DNA of 64,000 nt from Diphasiastrum complanatum (taxonomy: Eukaryota; Streptophyta; Lycopodiopsida; Lycopodiales; Lycopodiaceae), in the NCBI GenBank assembly GCA_029204225.1, contig MU832007.1, positions 28,027 to 92,026 on the forward strand. Direction: 5' to 3'. The notes under the pieces are model-generated. The model was not told the origin of the DNA, made no database searches, and worked only from the letters and a program-made list of their open reading frames with translations. The translations under genes and the position numbers were made by a program. Shown piece after piece: positions 56,897-64,000 of the stretch. The first letter of the stretch is position 1; each line of letters opens with the position of its first letter.

Positions 56897-58018
56897 TCAT
56901 TCATCGTCATCCTCATCGAGATCAAAATCTTCGGATTCCTCGCTCTCGCTCTCTTCCTTTGCATCCTCGCTGCCACTCTCAATATAATGTATAACAGGGC
57001 GATTTGTCCTCTTGGGTCGTGCTGCTACTTCTGCTGGTGCTAGCTGGTGGTGAATTCTTCTTCTTTGCTGGTGGTGGTGCTTTTGATGAGCTTCGATATG
57101 CGAGAGCCACTTTTTTTGTGAAATGGGGAGGGTCGCATCCTGCGGACTTTCTTGTCGGGAGATTTGTGTCCTGGCGAATCTTCAGATTTACTAGCATTAA
57201 CTGCTGCTGTGGCCGCTCCTTTCACTTTTATCTTGGACGCCATAGAATGCCTGGGGACTAATCGCTTTTTGGCTGCACCAGCAGCAGCCTTAGCCTGCTT
57301 CTGCTTACCACCCAGAGTTACTGATGCCTTTTGAGAGCCAGCCCTTTTTGTTTTCTCAGTTTCAGCATCGGATTCTGACAGGTTATCAATTGGAGGCCAC
57401 TATCTTGGCTCGGGGTAGAACCTGCGCGCATGGATCATGACAATGTTAGCGTGAGCTAAACAAAATTTGGATTGAGGGGCGTGAAAGACTATGCTCTCAC
57501 CAACTATGATACTTACCCGTGCTATCAGCTTGATTAGTAGCGTATGCAGCCAATCTGTGTCGCAGACTACTGTTAAGTTCCTCGTCCTCACTATCCAAAT
57601 CCTGCAAAAGGGCATTTGTAAGTCGAGGAGGCTTCGAAGTTTGAGCATGCAAACAGAAAACCTCACTCAACTAACCCTAAACCCTAAAACAATGGCTAGT
57701 TTATCGATCAGTCGACTATGATGGCAAGCAAGCATCATAATGCACCAAAAACTTGGATCTTGACTGGAGCTTACTACAGGAGGTGTCACTTTTTTGGCAG
57801 CTGGTTTTCCTTGGACCTTTTGTGATTGCCCATCTACAGTTTGTTCTGCAAGCAATCAAACGGAAGTGTTAACATTTTAATGCAGTTGGAACTTTCCCAT
57901 AGAAAGGTGATAGGTTGATCTGACTCAGACTCTTAAAGATGAGAATTTATCGAAGAATCATGACATAAAATACTGGTGTATTGTTTTGCCTTGCAAGAAG
58001 ATATAGAGATCCTCTTAC

Positions 58019-58346
58019 TTTTTGCTCCTCCATTTTGTGCCCTGTGAGTTTCGACTTTTTGTCCATCTGTTACTTTGTTTTTGGTATCTTTCGTTACTGC
58101 CTTTGAAGTTGCTCGTTTGAAGATTGCAGCACCTTCTTTAGCCATGTGACGACTCTCATATTCCTCTTCCTTTGCCTCTTCCAATTCTTGCACCCTGTAA
58201 GTTTCGACTTTTTGTCCATCTGTTACTTTGTTTTTGGTATCTTTCTTGACTGCCTTTGAAGTTGCTCGCTTGAAGATTGCAGCACCTTCTTTAGCCATGT
58301 GACGATTCTCATATTCCTCTTCCTTTGCCTCCTCCAATTCTTGAGC
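58019..58346 (-). CDS. TOP2: TOP2 C-terminal-domain exon carrying a 51-residue duplication
   Basis: Open throughout. Two tandem 153-bp units encode near-identical charged helices starting VQELEEAKEEEYE (first copy AQELEEAKEEEYE), then HMAKEGAAIFKRATSKAV and NKVTDGQKVET. The next exon continues in phase. This region is normally variable, basic and nuclear-targeting. Confidence 0.8.
58039..58344 (-). repeat. 153-bp coding tandem duplication (2 copies)
   Basis: Copies at 58192-58344 and 58039-58191. Anchors CCAATTCTTG (58181 and 58334) and GTTTCGACTTTTTGTCC (58048 and 58201) are each 153 bp apart; only a handful of substitutions separate them. Confidence 0.92.
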
Positions 58347-58436
58347 CTGCCAGCACAACACGAACATTTTAATCTACATCAAGTAGCGTGCACAAAAGAA
58401 TTTTCCAAAGTGATAAGATGTGAAAGTGTAACTTAC

Positions 58437-58866
58437 ATCAAGCTGCTGAAGCAGGTTATCAAGATCCGTCTCCCACAATGACTTAGGAGTGCTCCTCTGA
58501 AGGTCCTCCACATCTCCTTCCAGCTTTTCTTTTTCATTACAAAGCTGCTGAACTTTCTCAAGGGTCAATGTTCCTATTGGCATTGATAGAAGATACTCAT
58601 AGTCGCCTGCACGAACCCCACCTCGACCTCTTTCATCTTCTTCAGCATCATCCTCTTTATCAGACATATCTCCACCAATTACTGCCGGTTCAGAGCCCTT
58701 TGATTTCTTAGGAAACGGTCTAAAGCCTTTCATCTTCAGCTCCGCAAGAAGGTCTGCACGCTTTCTGTTATTCACGATAATTTCACCCTCTCACCACTCC
58801 AAGTACAAACTTCACCTTGTTGTCCAGCTTAGACAGATCTAGCTGAAGAGTTTCAAGTTGGATTGC
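58437..58866 (-). CDS. TOP2: TOP2 C-gate exon with one frameshift
   Basis: Starts AIQLETLQLDLSKLDNKVKF; a one-base excess in a G-run near 58787 shifts the frame. It resumes IIVNNRKRADLLAELKMKGF, an acidic linker, then YEYLLSMPIGTLTLEKVQQL and STPKSLWETDLDNLLQQLD. Family motif order is preserved. Confidence 0.8.
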
Positions 58867-59544
58867 CTGCACCCAAAATTTGATAATTTGCTCACATGAT
58901 CTAATAATGTACTTTTCAGAAACTCGTCAGCCTCTGACTGATGGCTGTCAACTGCTTGACCTTAAATATAACACAAATACATCAATAGTCGTACAAAGCA
59001 CATACCTTTCGTTTTACATAAAGTTCAAGGCGTATGTGGTAAAATTCTTCCAAAACTGCAAATGCAAAATCGACAAATTTAGTCTTACATGTTTCATTTA
59101 TTTAGGATAACCCTGATTGCTGCCTCACATGCTAGAAAATGTCCTGTTCACATTTATAAGCAACTAGGAAATTCTTGTAAGGATTCCAAAAAGGTTAAAG
59201 AATAATGAAAGGATATGATTGATACTTTGTTCAGGTGTGTCATATTTCTTGATAACTCCTTTCTCATCAAAAAAGGTGCATGTTGCTGGTGCTTAGGGAG
59301 GTCGTTAATTTGAATCTCTTGGTGAGGCCTTCAGAAACAGCAATTGCCATATTTTTCTCGGATAATATCACCCTCAAAATGGACACGTGTATCTGTATTG
59401 TGTTCTCTATAGTCCTGTAAGCAAGGGACGAAATGGGCAAACAATTGTTTCACGCACAACTGCAGATGCACTTGAATTAACTGTCTGTACATTCCTCAAC
59501 ATACAATTAGCGAAACAAAAGTTAGAGATAGTGATAATTATAAC

Positions 59545-59733
59545 CTTGATAAATGGTTCCATGATTTTGTCATTTCCAAGCATCAATGATTCTAGATACT
59601 CTTGTAATCCCTGCGTCCATTTCCGCACAGGCAACTCACTAATCTTAACAGTGGTCTCATTGAGCTGCTCAATAATGCCAGTAATTGTATAAGTGATCCC
59701 ATTCTCCTTTGTTGCTGATCGCTCAATTGTGCC
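59545..59733 (-). CDS. TOP2: TOP2 exon of the DNA-gate/C-gate region (intact)
   Basis: 63 codons without lesion: GTIERSATKENGITYTITG, then TTVKISELPVRKWTQ and YLESLMLG, flanked by ACAG acceptor and GTTATA donor. Confidence 0.85.
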
Positions 59734-62700
59734 CTGTCAAGTAAAGTGAAAAAACTTCTTTCTGTCGTGAAATTGCCAGTTTCAACACAAAGTGTCACAC
59801 ACCATCTGCCTAAAACTATCGCTGCCAATGGTTAGATGCTAACATGTTAAGACATAATCATAACTTACCTTAAATCCTTTATACCAAGGCTCCATGGGCT
59901 CAAGTGGCTCATCTTTAAGCAGGTGCCTGATATTTGCAACAATGTCCCTGGGATTATAGTTTGCACAAACGTGCTCCAACCAGTTCCAATGCCTTCGCTT
60001 CCGTTCACAAGAACCATTGGAATAATTGGGCAGTACCTAGTGAAAGCAACAACACCAGGAGAATTTAAAGCTTTTGAGAACTGCCCAGTCTCGTTTCCAA
60101 TAGACTTTTTACCAAGCTCGGTGCTATATCTATAAGCAGTCTCAAGGTAATGATTATGACATACCAGATAGGTTCGATCGACTGCCCATCCTCCTTGAGG
60201 TAAATTCAAAAGGGGCATCATCTGGTTGTGGGAACAGAAATCGGGTAATTGGAGATAAGCATGTGAAAACATACCGAAGCACTAGCATGATCTTTCCCAC
60301 CCTGTGCATGCAGCATTTTTCAAACTTTTAGAAAATGCCGTTCAGGATTAATTGCACAATAGTTCCAGACATACCAATGAAGTAAGCTTGTCAGAAAGTA
60401 TATACCTGGCTTCGTGTGCCGAACTGGCCAAGTGGAGCTAGCAGATTAATATTGTTGCTTCCCACAAAATTCTGTGCCATTCCAATAATTGTACTTGCAA
60501 GACTTTGCTCACCATGGTAGGTAGGCAGAATGCTCGGACACGTAACCTGAAAACTGGGCAACCTTTTCCCAGGAAAAAATTTCATCACAGACAGATTAGA
60601 TGTGTTCTATCAGCCCTGGTCACACCACATCTTTTTAGGTGTAACTTCTCAAAACTGACTAGCCTCGAGAGAATTTTGGATACGCTCATCACTGATTGCA
60701 GTCAGTAAGTAAAGCTCTTCAATTCTTAAGAGAGAAAATTTGAAAAATTGGCAGTATTAAATTCTAACCTTGGCCTGGTTTCACAAAGTTTCTCTTGAAA
60801 GAGCAGAAAAGAATTTTGCGCTGGCCTGGCTTTAGACCATCCATCATTGAGGGAATGGACCTTGATAAGTCAGCCATAGAGAAGAGAATGAGCTCTTTGT
60901 TGACAAAAGTCCCTCTATATTTGATGACTCTTGGCACTTTGATCAAGAATGTCCCGGGCTGTTACAAAAATGCCATCAAATTTAAGTCTCAAGGAAATCC
61001 AAGAACTCCTAAATATTACATACCTAACAAGTTTTCTGCATTGAAGCTCAAAATGTGTCAATACCTCATTACTGCCGAAGCCATAACTTTCGAGCCTCAA
61101 TTTTTCTTTTTGCTGAAGGCTAACTCAATGGCATCTCATCTGTCTCATTTTCCCATGCAAACTCTTTTCTATGTTTATGAAGGTCCCTTAAAGTACTCCT
61201 TCCCCTCTTTTGCAGTACTCGTTCCCAGACCCTGAGCAAATTCAGGTTTATGAGAAGAGGCTGAACATTTTTATCTGTAAAATTGAGAACTGTACTACTT
61301 CTCAGATTGAACTTATGCATGAGACTGTCTTTCTTTTGATCATAATCACACAGCTTAAGATCAGCTTGCGCAAAATTTAGAGCAATTTTTCCAAGGTCTT
61401 TAAGAATTGTGCTGATGAAAATCGAGTTCTCTGATGAGTTCGCAATTAAAAACTATATTGAGGCAAGTTCAATTCTGAAGTGAATGAAAAAAGCTTATGA
61501 ATTTGACAGATTCTCTATAAATATACCCATAAGATATTTGGTTTAGTCCTAAAAGAAACATCCTGTCACGGACCTTATAATACTTAATGCTCCAGCCTTT
61601 TGTTTCACCTCCTAATGAATCTTTCCCTGATTTCATACCCTGGGCATCCGAGTAGAAAGAAAGGACTTTTCCTTCTTGATTGAGTAGGCCTGCAAGAACA
61701 GTAGCGCAAGCCTTCCTCTAAGCAATCATCAATTCTACTCTAACCTTCATTTCGATGCAAACCTTGTCTTAGTCAAAATTCTGGAAATTAGCATAGTTAT
61801 GAATTATAAATGTGTAGCAATAACAGTCCGTTCCAATTTTCCAGCTTTGCACCTTCTTACCTTTACAACTGGGCGTTTTAACTCCACTAGGAAGTCAGGT
61901 ATCTTCAACAAAGATGGACAGAAAGAATGGATGAAGTTTATCAACAGCCCTTGATGTGAGAATCCATCTGATCCTGAAAAAATATTTAGGAAGAAATCAT
62001 AGAATGTAGCTGTAGTTTAAATGCAATTGCTATGTTCAGGAAATGAGATTGCAACATGTAAAGATGCATAGCTGTCTCCAGAATACCTGATCTGTCATGA
62101 TCATCATATGCCATAGCGCAACGACTTTGTATTTTCGTTTAGTCCTTGCCATGTTGAAGCCCCCCAGTATCCTGTTTTATGTTATTTATCTCCGCATTAT
62201 CCATAATCCTGCTTATGACATGGCTTCACGCACATTCAACAGCTTTCCCTCGAAGAGGAAACACACCATACTGATTGCGCCCAACACACTTATTCGCGCT
62301 CATCTAACAATAACCAAATCTATCAAATATCACTAATTAGTCTGATATCACTATTAGACTAGATCACACTAAAAATTTCTGTCATACTCAGAACCATTTT
62401 ATTGCACAGTTGTTTTAAAAAACTAGACCTATGCTTACAGCCCAAGCGCTTTTGCCGAGTCTCCTTCGGTCAATATCAAAGTACCAAGCTCGGAATTTCG
62501 CCCCCCCAGCCTCATTGGCATCATCAAGTTTTGTGATTCCCGTAAGCCGCTGGCGCTTAGTTCCATCATTTTTCTTAAGCTCTTTAGATTGTTTGAAGTC
62601 AGCCCAGGTCAATACTCTCTCAGCTTACACCACATTTAGCAACTGAAATGAAACCAACGAAGCATCTGAGTCAGTGCAAAGCAGGCAAAGAGAACAAATG

Positions 62701-63782
62701 TCAAGCCACTTGAATCTCTTAAGAGTCAATATACATTGTTTCAAGAGCAGCACAACAATAATATGGACCTTTCTTCAGAAACTCTGAGATAGTTGCGCAT
62801 CTTGATCCGAAACTGCCTTGACGAGTTGTCAAAGTTTCCTTGGTTTGAGATCAAAAGCGGGATTGTCAATGAGAGCATTCACAAAGACCCACAAATAATT
62901 TCGAACTTGATAGGTTTCACCCCCGCATTCTTGTTCTTTTTGTTCACGACTCCCATGATCATTATTAACAACTTGATCCGTCACATACTTTTACATGGCT
63001 GCCCCCTCGGATTGTGGCAATGCTGTTCACAAAACTGACCTGCATTCCTCATAATTGACAGGTAAAACATTAGAATGAAGGGAAACATCCAAGCATCAGA
63101 AAATTAGCAACGGTAAGCTAAATTGTTTCAAGGACAGACCAGAAAATTATGAACATAAGTAACCTGTTAGAAACAGGCCCATCGCTTAAACTAGACGCCA
63201 GATCTCCCATCTATCATTTACACGCTCATAGATCCTGTTTATAACGAGAAAAGCTGTGTGAGCTTGATCCATTAAGACTGCTATGATGACAAGCCACGAT
63301 TTAATCAAACAGAACAAAGACCATCCACTGGGGTAATGGATTGGCATCTATTGTGACAAGGTTCAACCTGGGAAGGGTTTCTTCTTTGTTGTTCTGAGCA
63401 GCTGCTAAGTATAGGACCACATAATCACCAAATGATTTGATATGGAAGACGCTGTCCATTTAGTTCTACTTTGACAGTCTTTCCAAGGCAACCAGCAATA
63501 TCCATAACACGCTTGCTCATTAGGGCTACAACATCATCTCCATAGGACGCATGTGTGAATTGGCAAGGTCGGGCTTGAAAGTACTTTAGTCCAGTTTTCA
63601 CTTGCCTTGCATCTTGAGGATGGTTGGTTCTGATTTCAACTCATGTTATTGGAGAAAACCTGGTATAGTTGGATTACGATCCATCAGTACCAGTGTGACA
63701 CATAAAGTTACGTAAGAAAAAGCAGGCTCATACAGAGGTTTTGGCCTGAGCTGAATAGGATGTGAAACAAGAGAATTTTTAC

Positions 63783-64000
63783 CTGCTTGTATCTTTTCAT
63801 GCGTTTTCCATCTGCTGTCTCAATAATGAACTCTGCTGAGAATATATTGGCTAGCTTTGCCCCATACCCATTCCTACCACCAGTAGTCTTTTTTTCAGAA
63901 TCATCATAATTGCTGCTAGTCAGAAGCTGGCCAAATATCATCTCAGGAACATAGATGCCCTCTTCACCATGAATTTCTACAGGTACACCATCACCATTGT
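63783..64000 (-). CDS. TOP2: TOP2 ATPase-domain exon (intact part)
   Basis: In frame from the window edge: NGDGVPVEIHGEEGIYVPEM, IFGQLLTSSNYDD, KTTGGRNGYGAK, then ETADGKRMKRYKQ, ending at the donor GTAAAA. GHKL-type ATP-binding residues are intact. Confidence 0.85.

Larger units (their letters stand above)
56897..64000 (-). pseudogene. TOP2: DNA topoisomerase II (type IIA), 3' 21 exons, reading frame broken by indels
   Basis: The gene enters at the right edge inside the ATPase domain and ends at TGA 56899-56897. Exons by splice sites and homology: >64000-63783, 63659-63368, 63234-63164, 63039-62769, 62642-62439, 62303-62087, 61973-61861, 61689-61574, 61231-about 61080, 60958-60769, 60562-60406, 60301-60165, 60036-59869, 59733-59545, 59414-59226, 59055-59006, 58866-58437, 58346-58019, 57845-57775, 57601-57517, 57421-56897. 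Landmarks: KTTGGRNGYGAK (ATP site), TEGDSAKAL (TOPRIM), [63 protein letters not shown], the active-site Tyr region near 60276, VLVNGSEGIGTGWST, and an acidic Ser/Glu-rich tail. Most exons contain one or more apparent one-base indels; no clear nonsense substitution was seen. Either a pseudogene or an uncorrected assembly stretch. Confidence 0.85.

Noticed and set aside
1-64000. tRNA, rRNA or snoRNA genes
   Set aside because: I looked for tRNA-like box sequences and conserved rRNA blocks and saw none; a covariance-model scan would be needed to exclude small RNA genes.

Overview
The window is nuclear DNA of a land plant with a large, repeat-rich genome. Its genes have many small exons with GT/AG introns, some introns are 5-15 kb long, Ty1/copia elements and LINEs fill introns and intergenic space, and there are many long (GA)n/(TC)n microsatellites. 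A vascular plant outside the small-genome angiosperms (fern, lycophyte or gymnosperm) is my best guess; the species cannot be fixed from sequence alone.

Three host genes are visible, all on the minus strand. (1) At 283-503 is the first exon of a saccharopine-dehydrogenase-like Rossmann protein that runs off the left edge. (2) From 51645 down to 12339 is a complete, clean 18-exon gene for a nucleolar Pumilio-like protein of the PUM24/Puf6 family (664 residues, all splice phases consistent). It spans 39.3 kb because of TE-filled introns: intron 1 is 15.4 kb, intron 8 is 6.6 kb, intron 16 is 5.6 kb and intron 10 is 5.5 kb. (3) From beyond 64000 down to 56897 lies most of a DNA topoisomerase II gene (21 exons in view). 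It keeps its splice sites but is broken in most exons by apparent one-base indels.

Layout: 0.6-12.3 kb is intergenic, with three minus-strand copia LTR-gag remnants and one plus-strand copia RNase H remnant. 12.3-51.6 kb is PUM24. Its introns hold an internally deleted copia element (12850-15684), three copies of a palindrome-ended DNA-transposon-like element (15.87-18.04 kb), GC-rich elements ending in (GA)n (22.1 and 31.0 kb), an LTR-element remnant with an unknown 306-residue ORF (24.2-25.5 kb), a TRIM (37613-38252), a LINE split by a young full-length copia element (39236-44540), and further LINE fragments ending in (TC)n. 51.7-56.9 kb carries copia fragments, a 735-bp LTR with primer-binding site and a two-unit minisatellite. 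56.9-64 kb is TOP2.

The genes are not functionally linked beyond both being core nuclear functions (60S ribosome assembly and DNA topology). What stands out is TE architecture: an insertion whose target-site duplication copies the putative branch point of a PUM24 intron, a complete miniature retrotransposon, retroposon-like families that end in dinucleotide microsatellites, and the indel-only damage to TOP2.
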